From Imperialibacter roseus (GTDB taxonomy: Bacteria > Bacteroidota > Bacteroidia > Cytophagales > Cyclobacteriaceae), in NCBI RefSeq assembly GCF_032999765.1, contig NZ_CP136051.1, forward strand, positions 5,040,501 through 5,104,500: a DNA stretch of 64,000 nucleotides, read 5' to 3'. Every line of letters begins with the position of its first letter. The stretch's first letter is position 1. The notes beneath the pieces were generated by a model. The model was given only the letters and a program-made list of their open reading frames with translations. It searched no databases and was not told where the DNA came from. A program made the position numbers and the translations under genes. Positions 34,606 through 44,473 of this stretch are shown in pieces.

Positions 34606-35856
34606 CTAATCCGTTGATGGTTCCATGTCGATATCCTTTGCCATTTCAAAAACAACTTTGGTTCCCTTACCCACTTCACTTTCAATGATAAGGCGGCCAT
34701 TGTACTGACTGGCGAACTGCCTGACAATAAGCAGGCCGAGCCCCGATCCCTTTTCTCCTAAGGTTCCTGCGGTGGTGCGCCTGTCGTTCCAGTTAAAAAG
34801 GGCTTTGATAGCCTCCTGCGACATTCCCTGGCCAGTGTCCGCAACAACAATTCTACTCAGGTCTTCACTCTCCTCCAGGGCTACTGAAATAGCGCCTTCT
34901 GAGGTAAACTTATTCGCATTTGTAATGAGGTTTCTTATCACAAACCTAATGATGTCCCTATCAGCGGTTATTACGGAACCTTTTTTTACTTTATTCAGTA
35001 AGCTATTCCCCTTCGCAACAGCGCTCCCTTTGATCCGGTGGAGTTGTTCCTCGGCAATATCGTGCAAGTCAAACTTATCCGATTGTAAAGATGCATCGTT
35101 GAGCTGGCTGGTAGCCCAGCTAAGTAGGTTGCCGAGCAAATCGGAGGTGCTTTCGAGGCGCCCATTCAAGTCGGCTGCCAGGCTATCTATTTCTTCTTTA
35201 GAAAGTTTCGCACTCACAAAAAGACTGAAAAGCTGCTTCAAGTTCTCAACAGGCCCTTTTAAATCGTGGCCAATAATTGACAACAGCCTGGTAAGTGTCT
35301 TATTGTGGGAGGAAAGCTCTTCTTTTTGTTTATCAACCGTTTTAAGTGCTTCAGTCAGGTGACGGTTATTCTTCCTAAGCTCGAAATGAGTCACCACCTG
35401 CTTAGCCAATATTTGTAAAGCTCGTATTTGTTCCTCTGTAAGGGTAGCTGGCTCGGTTCCGATAACGCACAAGGTTCCCAAATTGTGGCCTTGCGCCGAT
35501 GTCAATGGAACTCCGGCATAAAACCGAATGTCCGGCCTCCCTTCCACCAACGGATTGTCCCAAAACCGCTCGTCTTCCAGGGCGTTGGGTACCATGAATA
35601 AGTCGTTTCCGTGAATGGCATGGGCGCAAAAAGCAAACTCCTTGGAGGTTTCCTGAGCATCAAGCCCTTTTCTTGCTTTAAACCATTGACGCTTGTCATC
35701 TATCAAAGAAATCAAAGAAATAGGCGTGTTACACACATCTGACGCTAGCTGAACAATTTCATTCAACTCTTCCTCAGCCGGCGTGTCAAGAATATCATAG
35801 GAAAGTAAGTCAGCAAGCCTTTCTAACTCATTTTCTGGAACTGATGGTACTACCAT
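34606..35856 (-). CDS. GAF-domain sensor histidine kinase
   Basis: A 416-residue soluble kinase. A GAF domain (~25-160) has the family marks KRQWFKARKGLD, FCAHAI and YAGVPL. A coiled segment (~160-190) leads to the dimerisation helix with phospho-acceptor His197 (SIIGHDLKGP). The ATPase has the N box (RNLITNANKF), G1 (DTGQGM) and G2 (GEKGSGLGL). It has no membrane segment, so it senses a cytosolic signal. No response regulator is adjacent; the orphan receiver at 12.4 kb is a conceivable but unproven partner. Confidence 0.9.
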   Translation of the reverse strand: MVVPSVPENELERLADLLSYDILDTPAEEELNEIVQLASDVCNTPISLISLIDDKRQWFKARKGLDAQETSKEFAFCAHAIHGNDLFMVPNALEDERFWDNPLVEGRPDIRFYAGVPLTSAQGHNLGTLCVIGTEPATLTEEQIRALQILAKQVVTHFELRKNNRHLTEALKTVDKQKEELSSHNKTLTRLLSIIGHDLKGPVENLKQLFSLFVSAKLSKEEIDSLAADLNGRLESTSDLLGNLLSWATSQLNDASLQSDKFDLHDIAEEQLHRIKGSAVAKGNSLLNKVKKGSVITADRDIIRFVIRNLITNANKFTSEGAISVALEESEDLSRIVVADTGQGMSQEAIKALFNWNDRRTTAGTLGEKGSGLGLLIVRQFASQYNGRLIIESEVGKGTKVVFEMAKDIDMEPSTD

Positions 35857-36006
35857 ATAATACGTTTTTTGTTCGTTTCGCTTCTTCAGGCTGATGATGG
35901 AGGTATCTCGAAGCTACATACGAAATGGGATGGCAACTTGGTTCTACCGGGCTAACACAAATAGCTTACAGGAAACAAATTACTCTATTGGTCAATACCA
36001 GTAAAC

Positions 36007-36037
36007 AAAAAAAGGAGCAAATTAGCTCCTTTTTTTT
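36007..36037. terminator. Terminator after the ABC permease
   Basis: GGAGC/GCTCC stem flanked by seven A and eight T residues, so it can work on both strands. It lies 16 bp past the permease stop at 36053 (minus). Confidence 0.8.
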
Positions 36038-36052
36038 CGGTGAAATTAAAGT

Positions 36053-38680
36053 TCACTCTTGTTTGAGTGCATATACCGGGTTGCCAGTAGCAGTTTTGAA
36101 CGACTGGTAAATTACTGTTAGCCAGGCTAGCAGCGTTACGGCCAAAACAGGTATAAGAAACACTACAATGCCTAATTCCATTCTGTAAGCAAACTCTTGC
36201 AGCCATTGGTCCATCACATAGAACGCAAGGGGAACAGCTATGATTGAGCCGAAGAGAATCAGCTTCGTGAAGTCGGACAACACCAAAGTGGTAATGGAAA
36301 ATACGCTGGCCCCCAGTACTTTTCTAATAGCAATCTCCTTAAACCTTTTCTCAAGCGTGTAAGCCGCCATGGCAAACAGTCCCAGGCAGGCAATAAGAAT
36401 AGCCAACGCTGAAAAAACGGTAAATATCTTTCCGAACTTTGCCTCCGACTCATAGAGCTTCGCAAATGCCTGATCAACAAAGTCATAGTCGAATGGTTCC
36501 TCCGGAGCTATTGTACCCCAAAGCTCACCGATGGAGTTTACAGTTTCCTGGTAGCTACCCTTAACCCTCGCCAGGTAATAGGCAGATCCCCACTTGGTCT
36601 TGTGAATTTCAGCGTCATACCTGATAGCCAGGCTTCCTATTTTTCTTTTGAGAGAGGAAAAGTTAAAGTCCTTCACCACGCCGATTACTGTGAACACCCC
36701 TTCCGTTCTCTCGAGCCGCTGACCGATCGGGTCGTCCCAGCCCAGCTCTCTTACCGCAGCCTCATTCAGCACAATGGAGGCAGTGTCGCTCGCCAGCTCT
36801 CTTGAGAAGAACCTACCCTGAGCCAGCTCCACTCCCATGGTTTCTAAATAATAACTATCGGCAAACATCGTATAAAGACTATAGTTGTCCTTCACGTCGC
36901 CCACAGTACTATAACCCCAGTCGCCCACAAACTGTGAGGGGTAGGTAGTGCTGGCCGCCACGCCCCCGATATTTGGGTTTTCAAGTAGCTTTGACCTGAA
37001 AAACGGGCCGCTGTCTTTTAATGCCGACCCGGCTTTGATCACCATAGTGTTGCTGACATTAAAGCCCAGCTTCTGATTGGTCATGTGGTTGATCTGCTGG
37101 TAAACAATCACAGTGGCAATCACAAGAAAAATGGATATCGCAAACTGGAAACTCACTAAAGCCTTTCTCAAAAATGACCCGGATTTACCGGACTTGAGCT
37201 CCCCTTTCAAAGCAGCCACAGGCTTAAATGAAGAAAGATACAACGCAGGATAGCTGCCCGCAATGATGCCCACAGCTGTAAGTAGCAGTGTCAACCAAAG
37301 CATATTATCCACGGTGATGAGATCTGTTGACTGGAACTGCTTGCCGGAAAGGTCGTTGAAATATGGCAGCGCTACCAGCGATAGTAAAATAGCCAAACCG
37401 AGAGAAAAAATGCTGATGAGAAATGACTCTACCATAAACTGTCTGATCAGCTCACCTCTCACCGACCCAAGTACCTTTCTTATCCCCACTTCCTTCGATC
37501 TACTGCCAGACCGGGCGGTACTCAGATTGATAAAATTGATGCAGGCGATAAGTAAAATAAAGAAGGCTACAGCTGAAAATATATAGACATTATCCATGTC
37601 GCCAGCGCTCTCAGCCAGTGTTAACCTTGGATAATTGAGATGAATTTCCTGAATGGGCACTAATGTAAATCTGTATGAATCATCCGATGCGAGATAGTCA
37701 TCAAAGTTGTCATAGTGGTAGGTTTCCATCAGGTCTTTGGCCATATGCTTGCGCATAAAATCAAGTATCTTAGCCTCAAAGGCCTCTTCCGAAGCACCTT
37801 CTGCCAGCTTCACATATGTAAAAAAGTTGTTGCCCGTCCACCAACCGGTGGTGGCCCAATACTCGTGGGGCATGGCCACCAGGTATTTGAACGGCATGTG
37901 GCTATTGGCCGGCGGATCCTCTACCACTGCCGTAATTTTCACTGCGTCGCCTGACGACTTGATGATTTTGCCAACAGCAGTTTCATGAGGAAAATACTTA
38001 TCAGCTACACTTTTCGTCAAAACAACTGTGTTCGGTTCGGAGAGCGCTCCTTGCGGCGTTCCCTCTATAAACTTTACGTCAAACACCTCAAACACTGTAG
38101 AGTCCGCCAGGCTCCCTCCCGGCTCCGAGAAGACATTATCCCCAATGGCAAAAGAAAAATCATAAAGCCCATTCAGTCTTGTGTACGACTCCACCTCTGG
38201 GTAGTCGCTCTTCAGAAATGAGCCAAGCCTGGTGGGTGTATAAGGCCCACGGTCGTTGATGGCAATCCTGTAAATCCGGTCGCCATCCTTCCAAAACCTA
38301 TCGTAGCTCAGGTCGTGCTTGATATAGATGATGATGAGCAAACAACACGCTATGCCGACAGAAAGACCCGCTATATTGATGGCGGAGTAGAACTTTTGCC
38401 GCCAAAGGCTCCGTAGCGAAATTTTAAAGTAGTTTTTCCACATAGCGAACTGATTTAGTCTGTTTGAGTTTTCTATTCCTTTGATGTATTTCCACCTGAA
38501 AAACCTGACCACGTCCCAGGCGAACCCTCTTCTTGCAACCTTTTCGCCTGCACTTTGGCAACGCAGGTCAAAAAGCTCGTAGAGGTCACCTTCGATAGCC
38601 TCCAGGTACCTTGGCTTGCAATACCAATGCAATAACTTTAAGGCCCAGCCAGGTGGCTCCGGTAAGTGCTGTTCGGTCAT
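36053..38680 (-). CDS. ABC transporter permease with N-terminal prefix domain
   Basis: An 875-residue MacB/FtsX-type permease. Residues 1-78 form a soluble prefix (PPGWALKLLHWYCKPRYLEAIEGDLYELF) seen in permeases linked to PadR regulators. The canonical permease begins at WKNYFKISLRSLWRQKFYSAINI, with TM1, a large MacB_PCD periplasmic domain, three TM helices around residue 370 (SRSKEVGIRKVLGSVRGEL), a second periplasmic domain and a final FtsX unit (FKEIAIRKVLGASV). No ATPase is encoded nearby. Its start overlaps the padR stop by 4 bp (ATGA), so the two genes are translationally coupled. Confidence 0.88.
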   Translation of the reverse strand: MTEQHLPEPPGWALKLLHWYCKPRYLEAIEGDLYELFDLRCQSAGEKVARRGFAWDVVRFFRWKYIKGIENSNRLNQFAMWKNYFKISLRSLWRQKFYSAINIAGLSVGIACCLLIIIYIKHDLSYDRFWKDGDRIYRIAINDRGPYTPTRLGSFLKSDYPEVESYTRLNGLYDFSFAIGDNVFSEPGGSLADSTVFEVFDVKFIEGTPQGALSEPNTVVLTKSVADKYFPHETAVGKIIKSSGDAVKITAVVEDPPANSHMPFKYLVAMPHEYWATTGWWTGNNFFTYVKLAEGASEEAFEAKILDFMRKHMAKDLMETYHYDNFDDYLASDDSYRFTLVPIQEIHLNYPRLTLAESAGDMDNVYIFSAVAFFILLIACINFINLSTARSGSRSKEVGIRKVLGSVRGELIRQFMVESFLISIFSLGLAILLSLVALPYFNDLSGKQFQSTDLITVDNMLWLTLLLTAVGIIAGSYPALYLSSFKPVAALKGELKSGKSGSFLRKALVSFQFAISIFLVIATVIVYQQINHMTNQKLGFNVSNTMVIKAGSALKDSGPFFRSKLLENPNIGGVAASTTYPSQFVGDWGYSTVGDVKDNYSLYTMFADSYYLETMGVELAQGRFFSRELASDTASIVLNEAAVRELGWDDPIGQRLERTEGVFTVIGVVKDFNFSSLKRKIGSLAIRYDAEIHKTKWGSAYYLARVKGSYQETVNSIGELWGTIAPEEPFDYDFVDQAFAKLYESEAKFGKIFTVFSALAILIACLGLFAMAAYTLEKRFKEIAIRKVLGASVFSITTLVLSDFTKLILFGSIIAVPLAFYVMDQWLQEFAYRMELGIVVFLIPVLAVTLLAWLTVIYQSFKTATGNPVYALKQE

Positions 38681-39015
38681 ACAAAATTTAACTTCAGCGT
38701 TACCTTCGGAATTTGATCATAGAGGGTGTTGCGCATTTCCTTCACGTCCGATAGCGCTTTTGCCCCACTTGCTGTAACAGAAAAAAGCCTTTTTCTTCTG
38801 CCGCCTCTCTCATTCGTAGCACCACCCAGGTATGATTTCAGGTATCCCTTTTGCTCCAGCCTGTCGAGTGCCGAATGCACTGCGCTGATATTGATCTGCC
38901 GTCCGGTTTGAGCTTCTATTTCCTGTAATACGCTGATTCCATAGGCATTATCATGCAGTACCGCCGCTATCAACAATACCAGCTCTTCAAATTCGCCAAG
39001 GTTGATTCTTTGCAT
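38677..39015 (-). CDS. PadR family transcriptional regulator
   Basis: A 112-residue winged-helix regulator (FEELVLLIAAVLHDNAYGISVLQEIE, SAVHSALDRLEQKGYL, wing KRLFSVTASG). It probably represses its own operon with the permease it overlaps. In known PadR-transporter pairs a ligand releases the repressor. The start ATG is at 39015; the upstream region is shared with the LamG gene and holds a strong inverted repeat. Confidence 0.88.
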   Translation of the reverse strand: MQRINLGEFEELVLLIAAVLHDNAYGISVLQEIEAQTGRQINISAVHSALDRLEQKGYLKSYLGGATNERGGRRKRLFSVTASGAKALSDVKEMRNTLYDQIPKVTLKLNFV

Positions 39016-39379
39016 ACTAATTGAGGTTCAGGTGTGTTAGCAAATTATTTGATTTACTAACGTGAAAGTAATACCTATGTTTCACAATTGTAAATTAAAT
39101 AGACGGGTTTAAAACAGAAGGGTTGCGCTGAGCCATTACTTTAGCCAAGGTGTAAGATGACTAAGGATCAGTCTTACACCTGGAAATCAGAAACAAAGCC
39201 GTCAAATCAATTTAAGTAGTCGGAGGCAAGGTTTATTATTAGCGGCTAAAATTTGAAGTCTACGGTCAAAAAGGTTACTTTCAAAGTTAAAATTGTATTC
39301 AATTGCGAATTGTTTACCGAAAAGTGCCAGCAATGATGTTTTTTTTGAGTTTTGGTAGATTACCTAATTTATACACCGA
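39016..39379. other. Divergent intergenic region, padR / LamG gene
   Basis: A 364-bp gap without a supported gene. It must hold promoters for both flanking genes. The only structured element is the inverted repeat at 39148-39181. Confidence 0.5.
39148..39181. repeat. Inverted repeat between padR and the LamG gene
   Basis: AGGTGTAAGA (39148-39157) and TCTTACACCT (39172-39181) are perfect complements. Three inner bases (TGA/TCA) add to the stem past a one-base bulge. No T-run on either side. It could be a PadR operator or another protein site. Confidence 0.45.
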
Positions 39380-42300
39380 GTGTCTTATATCTGTAGAGCT
39401 TTTTTTATTGTTCTTTTGCTTGCGCTTTCAACAGAAGTTTTTTCCCAGACCGAAGGGTATGGCTATGGCAAGCGAATTACTATCGATGCATCTGAAGTAA
39501 TGGGTGCAAGTCCACTAACTGATTTCCCTGTCATGATCAGGTTCATGGGTGCCACCGCCGATTTGGATTTAAGATCGGTAGGCAACGGGGGTCACGTTGA
39601 AAACACTACCGGGTACGACATCATTTTTGGTGCTGACCAGGCAGGTGTAACCCTGCTGGATCATCAAATTGAGTCGTACGATCCTACGACAGGCGAATAC
39701 GTGGCCTGGGTTAGAATTCCGACACTGAGCAATTCTGTTGATACGGATATTTACATGTTCTATGGGAATTGTTCAGTGTCAGCAGACCCCTCCGTTACCA
39801 GTGTGTGGAATTCAGATTTTGACGCCGTGTATTTCCTCAACGACGACTTCAGCGATGCTACTGGCGGAACTGCGGGAACAAATACAGGAAGCACCGACAC
39901 ATCGCCAGCTTTAATTGCTGACGGGCAAAATTTTGGGAAAAATGACTATGTGCAAATCCCTTCAGCTTCTATTTCTACTGCAAGCGGTACAGTTTCAATT
40001 TGGGCTCGTACCCCTGATTTTACCGGAAATGAAAAATATCTGTTTGGTCACACATCAAACCCCAGTGGTTTTGCCGACCGTATTCAGTTATATTCTGATG
40101 ACAACGTTGGAGGGCTGGATTTAGGGTTTGGCAATAATCACAACCTGGAGCAGGGCATTGCCACTTTAGCAGTTGATGTCTGGAACTATATTGCCCTTAC
40201 CTGGAATGGTACAACGTGTTCTGTGTATGTTAATGGCCAATTGGAGCACACCGAAGCCTATGGTGGTTTAGGTACACTGGAAAGCTACCTCGACATTGGT
40301 AACGATGGTAGAGCAACAGGCTCCCGCAATGAGGGTTGGAATGGCGACCTTGATCACGCCAGACTGTCGAATGAGGTTTTCAGCGCCAGCTGGATCGAAA
40401 CTGAGTACAACAATCAACGTGAAGATGCAACATTTTACACCACCAGTGGGGAGTTCAATGCTTCACGCACATTCTACTCTTTTGCTTCTGGAGCATGGGA
40501 ATCCAATTCCAGCTGGTCTTTTACTCCTGACGGTTCCAGCGGTGCGGTGGGGGCTGGCGTCTTTCCGAAAAGAACTGACAATGTCGTTATACAAAATGGT
40601 CACACTATTACAATTGATAATGTAGACGATAATGGCGGGTGTTCCCAATCGCCGGCGGATCTGGCGAGAGCCAATGTGGGCGCTTTTACCGGCTCTACAG
40701 ATCAAATGTTTTATCATACAGGAGATATTGTCGTTGCCAACGGAGGAACGCTCACCTCAAGTGAAGAGGTAATGATAGAAGGCTATACGCTGGTGGAAAA
40801 TGGAGGCACTTTCACGGTGACAGAAGATATTGTTAACCTGGGTTACTTTGAACTAGCTGCAACGGCTAATTTCACCAACACTGACGACTTGATCCTGTCG
40901 GGAAACAGCGTTGCTATCATCGACAATACATCTTTTGGTGCAGATGATATTTACATCGATTGGACAGATGCTACACTTTGTGGCAGCGGCATCGTAAACC
41001 TTGGCAACGGGGGTGCAGACCCTACCGTTCAATTCTTTAACGGTGGCACCCTCGACCAGGTATGTGCTGATTTTAGTCTCACATGCTCCAGTAATTGTGG
41101 CGCTTTTCCAATCACGCCCACCGGGAATTTTATCACAGGAAATGCCGGGCCAGGCGGAGTTGGCGACCAAAACAACAACCAGTTGTGGCTTAGGGCAAAT
41201 GATTTGAGCCTGTCTGACGGCGTTGCTGTTACAACCTGGCCAGATGCATCAGGAAATGGTTTGTCGGCAGTATCAAGTGGAGTAACAGCTGAGGAGCCAA
41301 CATTCAATGCTAACGCTGTAAATACTTCGCTCCCATCGGTAAGTTTCGACGGGGGAGACTTTTTAACCCTTGGCACCCCAGCGGGCCTCAACTTAATTCC
41401 CGGTACGGACAGTTGGTCCTTTTTTGCAGTTTACAATGTCCCCTCGGGCAATAATGGCACTATTTTTTCTAAGGCAACAGCTACTTCCGGCACCAGACAG
41501 TATCAATATACATTTGATGGTAATACCTTCACCTCATTCATCGGTGGCAACTATGGGCTCGGCACCATCAACACTGCCGATTCCTGGGCTATCGGAGCTC
41601 ACATCAACAATACGACAGCAAAAAACTCCTGGTCTGATGAAGCTGTAAACGTATCAGGGGGCGGAGTAGGCACAGGAACCGTGGCCACCACTGACGTGCT
41701 GGTCGGCGCCAGACGTGGAACCGCCACAACAACTGGATTTCTCCTAACCGGAGACATTGCGGAAATAGCGATGTACGATGGCGAGGTAAATACTGCACAA
41801 AGAATAATTATCGACAATTACTTGTCTGCAAAATATGATATCGATATTTCCGCCTCCGGAAACGACGTATACACAATGGATGACCCGGCAAATGGAGACT
41901 ACGACTTTGAAGTAGCCGGCATTGGAAGGGCTGCTGACGGTTCGGCACACGTGGATGCCCGTGGGTCGGGTATACTTCGTGTATGGAACCCCAGTGACCT
42001 GGACGATGGCGAATTCATGTTTTGGGGACACGACAATGCTGCAATTAGCTCTACAAGCAAAGCAATTGGCACCGATGTTGACGGAACAGTTATCGAAGAA
42101 AAGCTGTCAAGAAACTGGACGGTCACTAAAACAGGTGACGTAGGCACCGTTTCCATCTCTTTTGACTTCAGTGGAGTGGGCGGAAGTCCGCTTGGCTCCA
42201 ATTTGAGACTGCTTGTTGACCGGGATGGGGATTTTTCTACAAATGACGTAACACCACTAGCAGGAACCGTATCAAATAAAATCGCCGTATTTTCCGGAGT

Positions 42301-42889
42301 GTCATTTCAGGATGGGGACAGGTTCAGTTTGGGTAATACCGATGTATCAGTGCCGCTGCCAGTTGAATTATTGAGCTTTTCGGCAATGGCAACAAGCAGC
42401 ATGGTGACTATCGAGTGGGCAACAGGGTCAGAGCTGAACAATGACTTCTTTGCTGTTGAAAGCTCAGTTGATGCACAAAATTGGCAAGAGATTCTTCAGG
42501 TAAAGGGGGCTGGCACTACTTCTGAAAAGCGAACCTATCGTGCTGTTGATCATCAGCCCTACCCGGGAAAGTCGTTCTACAGACTAAAACAAACGGATTT
42601 TGACGGCACAATTTCATATTCCGACATTGAAAAGGTTGACTTTACGCTATCCAGCGATCTGACAGTCTACCCCAACCCGTCAGGGAATAGGTTCAAGTTA
42701 AAAGGTTCGCACAATCTCAACCCTTCGCATGTAAAAGTTTACAATACCGCTGGCCAACATATAAAACCAAAGGTGACTGTTGCTTCTGGCGAACTCGTGA
42801 TTGACTTGATTTCTTACCCTTCAGGCGTATATATCCTACATTTCCCCGCAAACGGCTCTCTACAGTCTTTTAGGCTGGTTAAGTTATAA
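39380..42889 (+). CDS. Secreted LamG-domain protein with T9SS sorting signal
   Basis: A 1169-residue protein starting at GTG (39380), which gives a good signal (RAFFIVLLLALSTEVFSQ). A DUF2341-like domain (~35-145), a concanavalin-like LamG domain (~150-330; GTVSIWARTPDF, WNYIALTWNGT), a beta-helix-like part, a second LamG-like region (LWLRANDLSLSDG to YLSAKYDI) and a DUF8202-like segment follow. A C-terminal type A sorting domain (LTVYPNPSGNRFKLKGS) ends it. It is secreted by type IX and likely binds a polysaccharide or a cell surface. No enzyme motif is visible. Confidence 0.87.
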   Translation: MSYICRAFFIVLLLALSTEVFSQTEGYGYGKRITIDASEVMGASPLTDFPVMIRFMGATADLDLRSVGNGGHVENTTGYDIIFGADQAGVTLLDHQIESYDPTTGEYVAWVRIPTLSNSVDTDIYMFYGNCSVSADPSVTSVWNSDFDAVYFLNDDFSDATGGTAGTNTGSTDTSPALIADGQNFGKNDYVQIPSASISTASGTVSIWARTPDFTGNEKYLFGHTSNPSGFADRIQLYSDDNVGGLDLGFGNNHNLEQGIATLAVDVWNYIALTWNGTTCSVYVNGQLEHTEAYGGLGTLESYLDIGNDGRATGSRNEGWNGDLDHARLSNEVFSASWIETEYNNQREDATFYTTSGEFNASRTFYSFASGAWESNSSWSFTPDGSSGAVGAGVFPKRTDNVVIQNGHTITIDNVDDNGGCSQSPADLARANVGAFTGSTDQMFYHTGDIVVANGGTLTSSEEVMIEGYTLVENGGTFTVTEDIVNLGYFELAATANFTNTDDLILSGNSVAIIDNTSFGADDIYIDWTDATLCGSGIVNLGNGGADPTVQFFNGGTLDQVCADFSLTCSSNCGAFPITPTGNFITGNAGPGGVGDQNNNQLWLRANDLSLSDGVAVTTWPDASGNGLSAVSSGVTAEEPTFNANAVNTSLPSVSFDGGDFLTLGTPAGLNLIPGTDSWSFFAVYNVPSGNNGTIFSKATATSGTRQYQYTFDGNTFTSFIGGNYGLGTINTADSWAIGAHINNTTAKNSWSDEAVNVSGGGVGTGTVATTDVLVGARRGTATTTGFLLTGDIAEIAMYDGEVNTAQRIIIDNYLSAKYDIDISASGNDVYTMDDPANGDYDFEVAGIGRAADGSAHVDARGSGILRVWNPSDLDDGEFMFWGHDNAAISSTSKAIGTDVDGTVIEEKLSRNWTVTKTGDVGTVSISFDFSGVGGSPLGSNLRLLVDRDGDFSTNDVTPLAGTVSNKIAVFSGVSFQDGDRFSLGNTDVSVPLPVELLSFSAMATSSMVTIEWATGSELNNDFFAVESSVDAQNWQEILQVKGAGTTSEKRTYRAVDHQPYPGKSFYRLKQTDFDGTISYSDIEKVDFTLSSDLTVYPNPSGNRFKLKGSHNLNPSHVKVYNTAGQHIKPKVTVASGELVIDLISYPSGVYILHFPANGSLQSFRLVKL

Positions 42890-43237
42890 ACGAACACCCG
42901 CAGAAGGAGAAATAGTGATCTCATAGACCATTTTACCATGTAGCGCTGCGCCTCTGGCGAATACGTAATGCTCACTCCTCTGGTTCTTTTCTGACAGAAG
43001 AAAAAACAACCTCTGTACTAGTGACATATTCAAAAATGATGACTGTTGGTACATATATCATCAGCATTAGTGCGCTAAAAAAGTGAGGGCGTCAACCTTT
43101 GCTAGCAATAGCTGGCAATTTTCATAAGATTTCGGAGAATAGTTATATAACTAACTTTTCAAACGATTGCTTTGATAAAATTTCAGAAAAAGAGTTGTGA
43201 AAATGAAAAAATCTCAGTTACATTGGAGCAAATAAAA

Positions 43238-43266
43238 AGCACCTTGGGCCAAAAGCCGAAGGTGCT
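43238..43266 (-). terminator. Terminator of cydAB
   Basis: AGCACCTT/AAGGTGCT arms with an inner GGC/GCC pairing. On the minus strand the stem is followed by TTTTATTT. It is about 200 nt past the cydB stop. Confidence 0.6.
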
Positions 43267-43321
43267 CAGAACACATACCTACTTAAACTACACTCTTTAT
43301 TAATGAGAGGATTCTACTATC

Positions 43322-43346
43322 AGGGGCAAAGTTAGCCCCTTTTTTT
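43322..43346 (+). terminator. Plus-strand intrinsic terminator
   Basis: AGGGGC (43322-43327), 7-nt loop, GCCCCT, then six more T. It works on the plus strand only. Its transcript is the LamG mRNA or an unseen small RNA. Confidence 0.65.
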
Positions 43347-43462
43347 ATGCGCAGAATCAAGAGCTCATTAGCATATTGTTAATTTCTTGATTTCTCCTGT
43401 TTCAATACAGACGTAAATTTATTGAAAAAAGTTTAACAGAACGTCTGATTTGTTGAAAAAAA

Positions 43463-44473
43463 TTACCGCAAACCTTTGCGATACTTAAAAACCCATATCA
43501 AATAGCCCAATGCTGGTAATATTAACACAACACCAACAGCCAACATCGTGCCTAAAATTGATATCACCAGCTCCGGGGCTGCTGCTGCTTCAAGCGTTAT
43601 CACCGTCCCATCAATAAACACAATCAGATTAGGGTACTGAAGTGCCAGCCAGCCCAGCACAATGAAACTTCCCTGCAGCCCTGCCAGCAGTCTCGAAAGC
43701 TGATCCCATTTCTTCCTCAGCGTAACAGCCAGTACCAAAAGCCCTGCCGTGGCAAGAATGACACTGACAAGGCCGAAAGGGTGGGAAAAGAACAACCTGG
43801 GAAAATCAATTTTTTCAACAAGGCCAGCCACAAACACCAGCCCGCCCGTTACTACTACCAATATGTTCGTTAGCAATGCGTTCTTGCGAAAAAGCTCTTT
43901 GGTGCCCCTATCCTCAATTTCAGGTATTAGAAACGTAGCTGCCAAAAAAGCGAAGAGTGATGATGTGAAAATACCAACCGCCACTGTGAACCAGTTGAGC
44001 CATGGAGCCACAAACGCCTGATGGAAGTTTTCAACGCCAACGGGCATTCTACCCAGCACTATGGCACCTGCAATTACTCCCAGAAAAAAGGGTGTCACCA
44101 GGCTTGACCAGGCAAACATTCTGGAATACACCTTTTGAGACCTACCCTGAACCGCATCATAATGCCGGAACACAAAAGCCGTTCCTCTGACAATGATGCC
44201 AACAAGCATCAACAAAAGCGGAATATGCAGGTAAATGGAGATTACTTTGAAGGCTGCCGGAAAGCCATTGAATAAAATAACAATAATAATAATGAGCCAT
44301 ACGTGATTAGCCTCCCACACCGGCCCAATGGCCTGGTAAGTAGTGGCTTTCAGTTCATCAAACTTTTCTTTCGGTGAGAACAATTCCAGAATGCCTGCAC
44401 CAAAGTCGGCTCCGCCCAGCAGAACATAAAGTAAAAGCGAAATAACCAGCACCAGCACAACCCACTCAAACAT
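43463..44473 (-). CDS. cydB: Cytochrome bd ubiquinol oxidase subunit II
   Basis: A 336-residue integral membrane protein with about nine helices. It partners CydA in the quinol-oxidising, oxygen-reducing bd complex. Family marks include LLGGADFGAGILELF near the N-terminus, GPVWEANHVWLI and AAATFLIPE. Its start overlaps the cydA stop by 8 bp, so the genes are coupled. Length is a little short of E. coli CydB, as is usual in this group. The terminator lies at 43238-43266. Confidence 0.94.
   Translation of the reverse strand: MFEWVVLVLVISLLLYVLLGGADFGAGILELFSPKEKFDELKATTYQAIGPVWEANHVWLIIIIVILFNGFPAAFKVISIYLHIPLLLMLVGIIVRGTAFVFRHYDAVQGRSQKVYSRMFAWSSLVTPFFLGVIAGAIVLGRMPVGVENFHQAFVAPWLNWFTVAVGIFTSSLFAFLAATFLIPEIEDRGTKELFRKNALLTNILVVVTGGLVFVAGLVEKIDFPRLFFSHPFGLVSVILATAGLLVLAVTLRKKWDQLSRLLAGLQGSFIVLGWLALQYPNLIVFIDGTVITLEAAAAPELVISILGTMLAVGVVLILPALGYLIWVFKYRKGLR

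Larger units (their letters stand above)
42890..43462. other. Intergenic region between convergent genes
   Basis: 573 bp with no supported gene. It holds two terminators, one for each flanking unit. The second lies 430 bp beyond the LamG gene, leaving room for a long 3' UTR or a small RNA ending at 43346; no promoter for one was found. Confidence 0.5.
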
